In this document: piece after piece, positions 1-6,861 of the stretch
Layout: the number at the start of each line of letters is the position of its first letter
How positions within the stretch are numbered: the first letter of the stretch is position 1
Virus record (IMG/VR): IMGVR_UViG_3300023179_005514
Coordinates: 1-23,892 of that record
Direction: 5' to 3' (one strand)
Length of the DNA stretch: 23,892 nt
DNA from: a virus
The notes under the pieces: generated by a model
Database searches by the model: none
What the model saw: the letters and a program-made list of their open reading frames with translations, nothing else
What the model was told of the DNA's origin: nothing
Translations under genes and position numbers: made by a program

Positions 1-156
1 TTCTACCTTGCGGATATTGTATGGGGGATAGTTAGGAATATTTTTGGTCAAATCATCGTGTAGCTTAGCCATACGATTCCAATTATCATCAAACCCCACA
101 TAGAACTTATCCAAGTCCTTAAACATATCCAAAACGTTACGTGGTACTAGAGTCAT
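1..156 (-). CDS. hsp20: Small heat-shock protein Hsp20/IbpA family, N-terminal part (runs off left edge)
   Basis: Only the first 52 codons are present; the frame is open to base 1. The peptide starts MTLVPRNVLDMF, continues with LDKFYVGFDDNW, and ends in a PNYPPYNI segment. This is the typical N-terminal arm of IbpA/Hsp20 proteins (a GFD..F phenylalanine-rich stretch, then YPPYNI at the entry to the alpha-crystallin domain, which lies outside the window). Members of the family are ATP-independent holdases that bind unfolding proteins; hsp20 is common in T4-like cyanophages and relatives. The ATG at 154-156 follows an AGGAG ribosome site (minus strand, about 163-168). A late promoter and a structured leader precede it. 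The family call is good; the gene is incomplete, so nothing can be said about its C-terminus. Confidence 0.85.
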   Translation of the reverse strand, partial: MTLVPRNVLDMFKDLDKFYVGFDDNWNRMAKLHDDLTKNIPNYPPYNIRKVE

Positions 157-269
157 TTTAGTTCTCCTATTAAGCGAGTTAAATTAAAAACCAACCCAAA
201 TGGCGTTGGCACCAGTGAATATTTTACTAGCCTTCACTGGCATGCTAGTTCCCATCCCGGGGATATAAT
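157..269 (-). promoter_or_regulatory. Structured hsp20 leader with predicted H-type pseudoknot
   Basis: Read as minus-strand RNA, four segments interleave. ACUAGC (249-244) can pair with GCUAGU (231-226), and CCAGUGAA (240-233) can pair with UUCACUGG (219-212). Both stems are perfect (6 and 8 bp). The order S1a-S2a-S1b-S2b, with loops of 3, 1 and 6 nt (the last AAAAUA), is that of an H-type pseudoknot. A 5-bp hairpin (CCAAC/GUUGG, 209-205 with 195-191) follows, and a small AUCCC/GGGAU hairpin (254-264) precedes. The ribosome site lies further down at about 163-168. Pairing is read directly from the sequence; folding, and any role as riboswitch, thermometer or stability element, is inference. 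Confidence 0.55.
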
Positions 270-277
270 TATTTATA
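270..277 (-). promoter_or_regulatory. T4-type late promoter upstream of hsp20
   Basis: The minus strand reads TATAAATA, an exact match to the T4 late promoter -10 element recognised by gp55-type sigma with the gp33/gp45 co-activators. It lies in a true intergenic gap, just after the kinase/nucleotidyltransferase gene ends, and would give a leader of roughly 105 nt before the hsp20 ATG. The match and location are seen; use as a promoter is inferred from T4. Confidence 0.65.
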
Positions 278-301
278 TACTAAAAGCAAAAATACTTATT
301 T

Positions 302-1144
302 TTATTTTTCCAATCCCATTTCTTTTCTTATTTGAGTAGCAGAAATACTATGGATACTATCATCAAACACTTCTTTTTCTATTTTGTACCCTACATCCCT
401 TCCATATGTAATATTTACTATATTAGGAACAACCATCACCGCATATTTGCCTTGATATAATGGGTCTAGATCTCGTTTTATATAATCAGTGACTTGATTT
501 ATGGCAAATGGATTCGAATCGTTCCATCCTTGGCAGTCTCTAATCATAATAGCAACTTGTCCAGTCTTGGCAAGTGCTCGCTCAAATAATGCTCTATGTC
601 CAGCATGCCATGGTTGCCATCTGCCCAACATTTGCACTGTTTCTTTTTTCCAATCAAATACTGGACGACGTTCCTTTGCTATAATCATTTCCCCCACATA
701 GGGAACCCATTTACTAGCATTTTGTTCTGTAATTCTGAAATCATAGATATCTGGTGGCACGAAAATTTTATTAGTATCTTCGTACTTACTTTTATCTATT
801 GTATCTAACCATATTGTCCAGTCTGCTTTAAAATTATGTCGCATCTCTGGTAGTGGTGCAACAAAATCACAAATAGCATAGTCGCCCGTGCACTTTAAAG
901 AAAATTCAAACATCCTAAGACTTTGACGAATTCTTCCTTCATGGGAAAAATCCCAATCATTAAATCGCCTACGTATTTCATCAGCATTGAACCAATCAAC
1001 CTTAGATTTTAATACGGGGTAAGGAACATCACCAGTAATTCTAGCCAAACAATTATTACCATGATTTTCTAAATATACTTTTAATCGTTCAGCAAAAAAT
1101 GTTTTACCTGAACCTGGTAATCCCATAATCAAAATTCTATCCAT
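302..1144 (-). CDS. Bifunctional P-loop (APS-kinase-like) kinase / HxGH nucleotidyltransferase
   Basis: This 280-aa protein has two domains. Residues 1-160 form a P-loop kinase with Walker A GLPGSGKT (8-15), an FNADEIRR segment (52-59) and CDFVAPLPEMR (92-102), which parallel the D-N-R and ISPYR motifs of adenylylsulfate kinases. Residues 170-280 form a nucleotidyltransferase with GRWQPWHAGH (174-183, HxGH) and ISATQIR (267-273, equivalent to ISxTxIR), closest in style to NMN or cytidylyl/adenylyltransferases. The kinase could phosphorylate a small metabolite that the second domain then activates with a nucleotide, but the substrate is not evident. The ATG overlaps the regA stop (TAATG) and is preceded by AGGTGGAG, so it is translationally coupled to regA. 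The domain calls are firm; the function is open. Confidence 0.8.
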   Translation of the reverse strand: MDRILIMGLPGSGKTFFAERLKVYLENHGNNCLARITGDVPYPVLKSKVDWFNADEIRRRFNDWDFSHEGRIRQSLRMFEFSLKCTGDYAICDFVAPLPEMRHNFKADWTIWLDTIDKSKYEDTNKIFVPPDIYDFRITEQNASKWVPYVGEMIIAKERRPVFDWKKETVQMLGRWQPWHAGHRALFERALAKTGQVAIMIRDCQGWNDSNPFAINQVTDYIKRDLDPLYQGKYAVMVVPNIVNITYGRDVGYKIEKEVFDDSIHSISATQIRKEMGLEK

Positions 1145-1569
1145 TACTCCACCTGTTTCTTTTTACCAATATTATATTTAGTTTGTAAATCCCAGTCATT
1201 CTTTTCTTTAAAAGATATAATTTTAATCTGAGATAAAGGTGCAATATCATTATGTAAATGTGCATCCATAATACTTACTAAACCCCAGTCTACTAGCAAT
1301 TTAGCAATGGTATTTCTACGTTGTATATCATTATCGGTTAGATCCGCTTGTTTGCCATCTAGAGCAAATAATTCTTTAAAATGTACAATAAAATAACGAC
1401 CTTGCTTATGTAGAATGTGGCAAGATTGGTATAATACTTTATCCTTACGTGAAGCAACACCGATACGAGTTAGTGTTTCTCTTACTTTCAAAAAATCATC
1501 TGGTTGTACTAGATTGACCTCCAAAGGATTATATCTGGGAAAATCAATTTTAAAAAATTCATCGGCCAT
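1144..1569 (-). CDS. regA: RegA translational repressor
   Basis: In T4, RegA is an RNA-binding autoregulatory repressor that occludes ribosome sites of early mRNAs, including those for clamp and clamp-loader genes. The 141-aa product contains the RegA signature DFLKVRETLTRIGVAS (25-40), KDKVLYQSCHIL (42-53), YFIVHFKEL (59-67) and a C-terminal KIISF..K.DW segment. It is slightly longer than T4 RegA (122 aa) because of an extra ~20-residue N-terminus. I use the ATG at 1567-1569 (MADEFF), which has AGGTGG at good spacing, rather than the GTG nine bases upstream that lies in the ribosome site itself. It overlaps the end of gene 62. The order 44-62-regA is as in T4. Confidence 0.93.
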   Translation of the reverse strand: MADEFFKIDFPRYNPLEVNLVQPDDFLKVRETLTRIGVASRKDKVLYQSCHILHKQGRYFIVHFKELFALDGKQADLTDNDIQRRNTIAKLLVDWGLVSIMDAHLHNDIAPLSQIKIISFKEKNDWDLQTKYNIGKKKQVE

Positions 1570-2008
1570 TCCGTCCACCTTTTATTAGTTTTCTTTTAAG
1601 GTCATTAATAATTTCATCATTAAGGAGAGGAAGGACTTGGCGTGCCTTGTCTGTGCTATAGCCATAGTATTCTTTGATAACTTCCATCGCCTCAATTTTC
1701 TCAGGCTTGATCCATTTATTGAATCTCTTTTTAGCCCTAATTATATTTATTAGAAATGAATTTTGTAAGGCCTTATCCAAATGGGGACGAGAATTCATCT
1801 CGTTTGCTGCAATTACAGTGTCGTGACCGTAAGATAATCCTCTATTAATCAGATATGAATTATATTGTTTCTCGGACCAGTCATCTACTATAAGATTTTC
1901 TTTAGAATAATGAATAGCATTTATAAAATCAAACGGAGATATAGCAGGTGTTTTATATGGCTCTTCCACAACCTCTGCTTTAGGTTTTTCATTGAATAAC
2001 GTCGTCAT
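1559..2008 (-). CDS. 62: Clamp-loader small subunit gp62
   Basis: The 149-aa protein carries the gp62 pattern of marine T4-like phages: a PFDFINAIHYSKENL segment (25-39), NRGLSYGHDTVIAANEMN (55-72), then the HLDKALQ...KKRFNKW stretch and a YYGYS..KAR motif near the C-terminus. gp62 is the single wrapping subunit that joins four gp44 ATPases to form the T4-type clamp loader, which opens the gp45 ring. It is shorter than T4 gp62 (187 aa). It lies between gp44 and regA as in T4, separated from gp44 only by a 61-aa gene whose last 20 bases overlap its start. The ribosome site is weak (TAGA before TTTTAATG), so translation probably relies on coupling. Confidence 0.88.
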   Translation of the reverse strand: MTTLFNEKPKAEVVEEPYKTPAISPFDFINAIHYSKENLIVDDWSEKQYNSYLINRGLSYGHDTVIAANEMNSRPHLDKALQNSFLINIIRAKKRFNKWIKPEKIEAMEVIKEYYGYSTDKARQVLPLLNDEIINDLKRKLIKGGRNGR

Positions 2009-2174
2009 TAAAATCTACCCATTTCTTAGCATAGAAATCTGCAATACCAAATGTATTACAAAACTTCTCATATTGGATTTCAAAGTAAGAATCAATAAAG
2101 ACTACTCTATAATCTGTGCCTCTTTCAGTCACAAATGCGCACCTACCATTCTTTATATATTCTACTAGTTTCAT
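1989..2174 (-). CDS. Small protein of unknown function between gp44 and gp62
   Basis: This 61-aa protein begins MKLVEYIKNGRC and is rich in aromatic and charged residues (..FYAKKWVDFND). I do not recognise a family. Its start overlaps the gp44 stop (ATGA) and its end overlaps the gp62 start by 20 bases, so it is embedded in the clamp-loader transcript and probably translated by coupling. No transmembrane segment or signal peptide is apparent. The continuous overlaps support a real gene; the function is unknown. Confidence 0.65.
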   Translation of the reverse strand: MKLVEYIKNGRCAFVTERGTDYRVVFIDSYFEIQYEKFCNTFGIADFYAKKWVDFNDDVIQ

Positions 2175-3112
2175 TTGAACTCCACTGCTGCCATAATCTC
2201 AGTTAAACATGCCACAAGGTTAATTTCTTGATCCGCAACAAATGCTGCTTTATACTGATAATCTGCAAGCAAAAGAATTAGTTGCGGCACCTGTACTACC
2301 TGATCTACAAGTTGATCATAAATCTTTCTAAAGATCGCAGTTGATTCTTGATCTGAATTATTCACAACCCAAGACCTCATCTTTTTCCAATCTTTATCCT
2401 TCAGGGACGTTACAAGATCATTAAAGCTGGCATCTGAAATATTAACCAAAATACCTTCATCAATTTTACCTGCAACTGAGTATCGCTGTAATTCATTTAG
2501 AATACGACGATAATCAGGAAAATATTTCATCAGTAATGTAGCGACTACTTTCTCATCATATGCTACATTTTCATTCTCGAGAATAAACTTAAGTCGCTTC
2601 ATGAACTTAGCTGCGATCTTCGGTTTATCTTCTTTAGATAATTTGAATTCAACTACAGCACATCTTGAATGCAGAGGTGCAATGATTCTATTCTTAAAGT
2701 TACAAGTAAAAATAAATCTGCAATTAGATGAGAATTCTTCAATGAATGCTCTTAACGCTGGCTGAGTACTATTAGGATTCAGATAGTCCGCCTCGTCTAG
2801 AATAACTACTTTAGTCTTTCCACTAAAGGATACACTTGAAGCAAATTGTTTGATTTTAGTTCTAAGTACATCAATACCAGATTCTTCTGAACCATTAATA
2901 ATGATATAGTCAGTCTCTAATTGTTCACATAGAGCCCTTGCAACTGTAGTTTTACCTACACCTGCAGAACCACACAATAACATATTTTGAATCTCCCCCT
3001 TATCAAGAAAGACCTGAAAAAAGTCTTTTTGATTCTGGGGGAGAATGCAATCATCTAGATTACGAGGACGATACTTCTCAACCCACAAAAACTGCTCATC
3101 ACGAATTTCCAT
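2171..3112 (-). CDS. 44: Clamp-loader ATPase subunit gp44
   Basis: This 313-aa AAA+ protein of the RFC/DnaX clamp-loader type has the N-terminal WVEKYRP box (10-16), Walker A GSAGVGKT (48-55), Walker B VILDEAD (103-109), sensor 1 TCN (136-138) and the SRC motif carrying the trans arginine finger (149-151). Its length matches T4 gp44 (319 aa). Four copies with one gp62 would load the gp45 clamp at primer-template junctions. A GGAG ribosome site stands upstream of the ATG at 3110-3112, and a 17-base gap separates it from the transporter gene before it. Downstream it is coupled to the 61-aa gene and gp62. Confidence 0.96.
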   Translation of the reverse strand: MEIRDEQFLWVEKYRPRNLDDCILPQNQKDFFQVFLDKGEIQNMLLCGSAGVGKTTVARALCEQLETDYIIINGSEESGIDVLRTKIKQFASSVSFSGKTKVVILDEADYLNPNSTQPALRAFIEEFSSNCRFIFTCNFKNRIIAPLHSRCAVVEFKLSKEDKPKIAAKFMKRLKFILENENVAYDEKVVATLLMKYFPDYRRILNELQRYSVAGKIDEGILVNISDASFNDLVTSLKDKDWKKMRSWVVNNSDQESTAIFRKIYDQLVDQVVQVPQLILLLADYQYKAAFVADQEINLVACLTEIMAAVEFK

Positions 3113-3129
3113 AATAACTCCATAATATA

Positions 3130-3744
3130 TTACTCAGACTTCACGAACTTCTTTTGTAAATGATTCAATAAGATACCATATGCTGGTAAAATAACAAGTA
3201 AACTAACTAGAATCTTACTAATACTATTATTAGTTGCTACAATATGCCAATTATTGGCCATAAACTCATCAGCACCACCTGCAAAAGCAGTACCAAAGAA
3301 TACATAAGTATCAATAAATGTACTTGCTATTGCGCTTAGTGTAGGCGCAATCCACCATGAGCTATATTTCTCTCTAAAGTATTGGAATACATAAACATCA
3401 AGCAGGTTACTTATAAAATAAGCCATACCTGAACCTAACCCAATACGAAACGCTACAGAATCAGGAGCACCACCTAGTTTTACTATTGCCATACTTACTA
3501 CAATAGCAGGAATAAAAGCAAGTGAAATTACTGCTCGTCCTGTTTGTTTGCCCAACAATCTTACAGTAAGATCGGTAAGCACAACAACTAATGGGAAAGT
3601 AAATGCAGCCCAAGCCAATGGAGCACCAAATATTGTAAATTTAAATTGAACAATATAATTGCTTACAGCAATAATAATGATATGTGCCAACATTAGTTTG
3701 TAGGCAACTGCCTTATCTACACCGTCTAAAAGTTTATTTAGCAT
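3130..3744 (-). CDS. yhhQ: YhhQ/VUT-family queuosine-precursor (7-deazaguanine) transporter
   Basis: This 204-aa protein is very hydrophobic, with about six membrane segments (roughly residues 15-33, 41-60, 71-90, 98-120, 131-156 and 175-195). The loop VVVLTDLTVRLLGKQTGR (53-70) is typical of the VUT/YhhQ family (TD-L-x-x-x-x-GK-x-x-R). E. coli YhhQ imports preQ0/preQ1 for queuosine synthesis, and homologues in some phages accompany 7-deazaguanine DNA modification. A strong AAAGGAGG site lies just upstream of the ATG at 3742-3744. It sits between the sugar C-methyltransferase gene and gp44. No queC, queD, queE, folE or dpdA-like gene is in the window, so its phage role cannot be settled here. 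The family call is firm; the precise substrate is inferred. Confidence 0.85.
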   Translation of the reverse strand: MLNKLLDGVDKAVAYKLMLAHIIIIAVSNYIVQFKFTIFGAPLAWAAFTFPLVVVLTDLTVRLLGKQTGRAVISLAFIPAIVVSMAIVKLGGAPDSVAFRIGLGSGMAYFISNLLDVYVFQYFREKYSSWWIAPTLSAIASTFIDTYVFFGTAFAGGADEFMANNWHIVATNNSISKILVSLLVILPAYGILLNHLQKKFVKSE

Positions 3745-3760
3745 GGTACCTCCTTTAAAT

Positions 3761-4993
3761 TTATTGCTGATACTCTACAGTAAATTCTGGAAAATATCTA
3801 ACAAATATATCTTTTTTCTTTGTAGAATTGCCGAAAAATTGCCTGTTCTTAATAATTTTAGCTTTAATTTCATCATAAAAATTCCAGGCATATATTACAA
3901 AACATATCTGTTCTATATGATCTATATCATCAAATTTAAAACTATTAACCAAGTATATACTAGTACCTGGTGTATACTTGCCCTGCTTTAAAGGGGTGTC
4001 CTCAAAAATATATGAAGGTTTTTCTTTAACATAATTTAGGAAAGTAGAGCTTTTTGCTGGAGCACTATAACCTAGTACGAGAATATTATTATCCTTACAT
4101 TCTTTTACAAACTCATCGTATTTTCTCTTTGTTTCTTCGGCCTTCTTCTTAAATTCGATAAGCATTTCTTTACCATATAATCCACTATCTCTTTCTCTTT
4201 TAATCAAGGACATAATGTGGCTAATATTTTCCTTAGTTTTAGAAATGACAAATACATAACTATTACCATGCACGGGATGCATTATTACATCAATAAGATT
4301 TAAACCAGCTCTTTCACATAATCTATACATTGAATTAATATTATAGAAAGAAATATGCTCATGATAGATTGTATCAAATTCACCGTTCGGCAACATTTTC
4401 GCTTGAGATGTTACTGCAAAACATAACCCATCATCTTTAAGATTTTCTTTTATATCTACTAATAATTGATACTGGTCATAATTATGAGCGAAAGCATTTT
4501 GTACAGTGACAATATCAAATTTGTTTTCAATTAAATCTTTTTTGTAATAATCACAAATTACATTATGCCTTTTAGATGTAGCTATCCACAAATTTTTTGC
4601 TGGGTCAACACCCCAAGTTTCCATGCCATATTTTTGTTTATAGATATCTAATTGACTTCCATCATTGCATCCAATATCTAAAATTGTTTTTGTGCGGCTT
4701 TTGAAATATCGTAATGACATGTCTGCGAACCAATCAAAAAATTCAATAGCTGTTTTTGATACTCCAGACATATAAGCATAATCAATAAACAAAAGATCAG
4801 GATTAACCAAATGAGTTAATTGCACATGATAACATTCATTGCAGGCTTGAATACCAAGAGGAAATTTGAGTTCCTCTTGATCCCGAAAGATTTTATAGGA
4901 ATTAGCTAAAGGTTGCTCTCCTAAGTTAAACACTTCACTTAGATTGGTACCACCGCAAGCAAAACAATGTTTAATTTCTTTGCAATTGGTCAT
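3761..4993 (-). CDS. SAM-dependent sugar C-methyltransferase (NDP-hexose C3-methyltransferase type)
   Basis: The 410-aa protein has the three-part build of deoxysugar C-methyltransferases. An N-terminal zinc-binding region has cysteine pairs C10/C13 and C51/C54. A Rossmann SAM domain has LDIGCNDG (105-112) and the active-site-type motif YHEHISFY (210-217). A C-terminal domain has LGYSAPAKSST, which in the family helps bind the nucleotide-sugar. Relatives methylate C3 of NDP-4-keto-6-deoxy sugars. The phage makes such a compound (GDP-4-keto-6-deoxymannose, by gmd at 16134-17135), so a link is plausible although this gene lies apart, between gp45 and the transporter. It overlaps the preceding 61-aa gene by 23 bases and has a GGGG ribosome site. 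Family certain; substrate inferred. Confidence 0.85.
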   Translation of the reverse strand: MTNCKEIKHCFACGGTNLSEVFNLGEQPLANSYKIFRDQEELKFPLGIQACNECYHVQLTHLVNPDLLFIDYAYMSGVSKTAIEFFDWFADMSLRYFKSRTKTILDIGCNDGSQLDIYKQKYGMETWGVDPAKNLWIATSKRHNVICDYYKKDLIENKFDIVTVQNAFAHNYDQYQLLVDIKENLKDDGLCFAVTSQAKMLPNGEFDTIYHEHISFYNINSMYRLCERAGLNLIDVIMHPVHGNSYVFVISKTKENISHIMSLIKRERDSGLYGKEMLIEFKKKAEETKRKYDEFVKECKDNNILVLGYSAPAKSSTFLNYVKEKPSYIFEDTPLKQGKYTPGTSIYLVNSFKFDDIDHIEQICFVIYAWNFYDEIKAKIIKNRQFFGNSTKKKDIFVRYFPEFTVEYQQ

Positions 4994-5156
4994 TTTCGCC
5001 CCAGAATCTTTTCTTATCTAAAAATCCTAATTGTTCCACCAAAAGAATAATTTCCCATGCTCTAGGAACATAGTACTCCCATTGATCTTGTGTCCCGCAT
5101 TCTCTTTCACTTATGATGCGAGCAGCATATTTGATGTTTTTATCGCCTTTAGTCAT
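4971..5156 (-). CDS. Small protein of unknown function after gp45
   Basis: This 61-aa protein starts MTKGDKNIKYAARIISER and ends in a polar tail. Its central part (YYVPRAWEIILLVEQLGF) looks helical. No family is recognised. The ATG overlaps the gp45 stop (ATGA) and the last 23 bases overlap the methyltransferase gene, which argues for a translated gene. There is no signal peptide or membrane segment. Confidence 0.6.
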   Translation of the reverse strand: MTKGDKNIKYAARIISERECGTQDQWEYYVPRAWEIILLVEQLGFLDKKRFWGENDQLQRN

Positions 5157-5809
5157 ACTACTGAATCCGGTTCCATAGCGACAAAATACTCAATAGATTT
5201 TGTCTCGTGTTTAAAGTGAAAGAATTTCTTCTTACTAATTGTTACTGTATATGCATCTGGAATTAATTTAAAATTCTCAACTGCCATATGACAATCAAAG
5301 TCTGCAATACCTGGGCCAATAATTTTGTTATAGCTATTAGCTGTATCGTTTTTCCTATCACCCACAGACAATACAACTTCTTGATTGCTACATGTAACAG
5401 AAATGGTAGGTGCTGCAGTAATAGCTGCCGCTTTCATAATCATATTCACATCTTCAGCTGTAAGTTTAAACTGAAAATGATTATCAAGTTCAATACTTTT
5501 ATCTGGTGCTGCGACGATTACGTTCGCATTAGAATAAAAATATTCGAACTTGCCACCATCCTTAGAGATAGTTAAAGACTTCTCACCAAACTCTACATTT
5601 TGCTGATCCATTAAAGTTAATAGAGCAAGCAACGAGTTTAGATCGTAGATTGGTACTTCTACAGGAAAATCTTCACTAACAGAAGCTTTGGCAAAGATAT
5701 TCTTTGCTGTACTAATAGTTGAAATTGATTTACCTTTTCTGATAAGAATATTGCTATTGATACTAGAAAAATTCTTAAGAATTTGAATTGTTTCATTACT
5801 AAATTGCAT
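5153..5809 (-). CDS. 45: DNA polymerase sliding clamp gp45
   Basis: The 218-aa product matches T4 gp45 in length (228 aa) and pattern. It starts MQFSNETIQILKNFSSINS, continues with IYDLNSLLALLTLM and IVAAPDK, and ends with YFVAMEPDS, where T4 has YVVALEADS. The homotrimeric ring tethers the DNA polymerase and, in T4, also activates late transcription with gp33 and gp55. That matters here because late promoters occur in the window. I chose the ATG at 5807-5809, placed six bases after GAGG, over an upstream GTG that overlaps that ribosome site. The start overlaps the DUF3310-like gene by 11 bases, and the stop is joined to the next gene by ATGA. Confidence 0.93.
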   Translation of the reverse strand: MQFSNETIQILKNFSSINSNILIRKGKSISTISTAKNIFAKASVSEDFPVEVPIYDLNSLLALLTLMDQQNVEFGEKSLTISKDGGKFEYFYSNANVIVAAPDKSIELDNHFQFKLTAEDVNMIMKAAAITAAPTISVTCSNQEVVLSVGDRKNDTANSYNKIIGPGIADFDCHMAVENFKLIPDAYTVTISKKKFFHFKHETKSIEYFVAMEPDSVV

Positions 5810-6092
5810 CTTTATCCTCACTTAGTTTTGTTTCAAGATCATGTACATACAACATTATTAAAGCATAGTGTAACACCTTTAGTATATCCTTCCTATTCTT
5901 TCCCTCTTTTTTCCCATATCTTTGGGCATACTTAATTATATTACCAACAGTATGACCAATACCATGACCATTGTCAATAATAAATTCTGTAGTCTGAATC
6001 TTCCCTTGCGCATAATGTTGGCTATAGGTTGCGTCTACATAATTTTTAAGTTGTTCAATTAATTCATCTTCATTGTATTTGTATTTTATCAT
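5799..6092 (-). CDS. DUF3310-like small protein
   Basis: The 97-aa protein contains QHYAQGKIQTTEFI (25-38), GNIIKYAQRYGKK (50-62) and a KVLHYALIMLY helix. These follow the DUF3310 pattern (HY..GKIQ..EFI ... GN.IKY..RY ... D..KA.HYL). DUF3310 proteins are common in phages and have been called nucleotide-kinase-like, but no activity is established. Its first 23 bases overlap the end of the preceding candidate glycosyltransferase gene and its end overlaps gp45, so it is the first gene of the replication block. Confidence 0.7.
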   Translation of the reverse strand: MIKYKYNEDELIEQLKNYVDATYSQHYAQGKIQTTEFIIDNGHGIGHTVGNIIKYAQRYGKKEGKNRKDILKVLHYALIMLYVHDLETKLSEDKDAI

Positions 6093-6861
6093 AATATTTT
6101 CTCAAATAAGGTTCAGAATATAATCCAGGATTAGGGGAACATAATTTTTCTGGCGGGGCATCTATAACAAATATTCTTGTTGCTTTATGACCTACCCAAA
6201 ACTCGTCCACTAATCTATCGACAAAATATGGTTGCTTAACAGACTGCCACCAACTTGAATTAGAAACATCATCTAATGTTCTAATATAATCACTTCTAGC
6301 CCACCAAAAGTTACCACTAAAGTGGGGGAAAGGATGACTATTATAATTACAACCTGCTAACTCATGCCCTTCCTTGAGTGCATTGACGCATATCGACCAA
6401 TTCTCAAGACATCCCCATTCCAAATATTTTCTCCAATAGAAATAATTTTTAAATGTATTAATATCCCCGTTTTTAAAATGTCTTAAAAATGATGATGCAC
6501 CTTTAGAATGAAAATATAAAGCTAAAAAATCTTCTTCTTTTGAATCATCCCAAATTCTTTTTATAGTGGGTGTTTCATAGATAAATTTTTTCTCTAACGT
6601 ATCATCCCTTTTAGCAAAGTCATTAGAAATATCTGTACTTGTAGAACTATTTAGAATGGGATAAACTGTTATCTTTTGGTAGGTATGAGATAGTTTATCT
6701 AATAAATCAATTTGTGTCTGATCCCCAAGAGCAGTAACCTTTACTTCATCCACAGCATCCAATAAGCCATAATCTTCTATCTGTTTAAGTTGATCTATAT
6801 AGATTGAAACCCAATTAGAATCTTCAGTTAAAAATTGATGATTATAAAGTACTATTCTCAC
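6070..6861 (-). CDS. Candidate glycosyltransferase-related protein with YFHSKG and HFSGNFWWA motifs
   Basis: This 263-aa protein has an N-terminal beta-strand start (MRIVLYNHQF), a YFHSKG motif (116-121) followed by a W/Y-rich segment, and HFSGNFWWARSDY (180-192). These motifs recur in uncharacterised proteins of polysaccharide loci that are probably glycosyltransferases, but I cannot name a CAZy family. The start is GTG at 6859-6861, overlapping the TGA of the gene before it (GTGA). It is the last gene of the glycosylation cluster and overlaps the DUF3310-like gene by 23 bases. Confidence 0.6.
   Translation of the reverse strand: MRIVLYNHQFLTEDSNWVSIYIDQLKQIEDYGLLDAVDEVKVTALGDQTQIDLLDKLSHTYQKITVYPILNSSTSTDISNDFAKRDDTLEKKFIYETPTIKRIWDDSKEEDFLALYFHSKGASSFLRHFKNGDINTFKNYFYWRKYLEWGCLENWSICVNALKEGHELAGCNYNSHPFPHFSGNFWWARSDYIRTLDDVSNSSWWQSVKQPYFVDRLVDEFWVGHKATRIFVIDAPPEKLCSPNPGLYSEPYLRKYYDKIQIQ

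Noticed and set aside
288-303. AT-only inverted repeat after the kinase/nucleotidyltransferase gene as a terminator
   Set aside because: AAAAATA/TATTTTT with a 2-nt centre would form a very weak hairpin; low-complexity sequence explains it.
1168-1197. Sigma70-like ATGACT-17-TATAAT on the minus strand in the end of regA
   Set aside because: The -35 match is only 4 of 6 and both boxes fall in codons conserved with T4 RegA, so coding constraint explains them.
5849-5855. Exact MotA-box-like TGCTTTA on the minus strand about 40 bases before gp45
   Set aside because: No matching TATAAT-type -10 box at the usual distance, it lies within a coding gene, and there is no evidence here for a MotA protein; kept only as a lead for the missing gp45 promoter.
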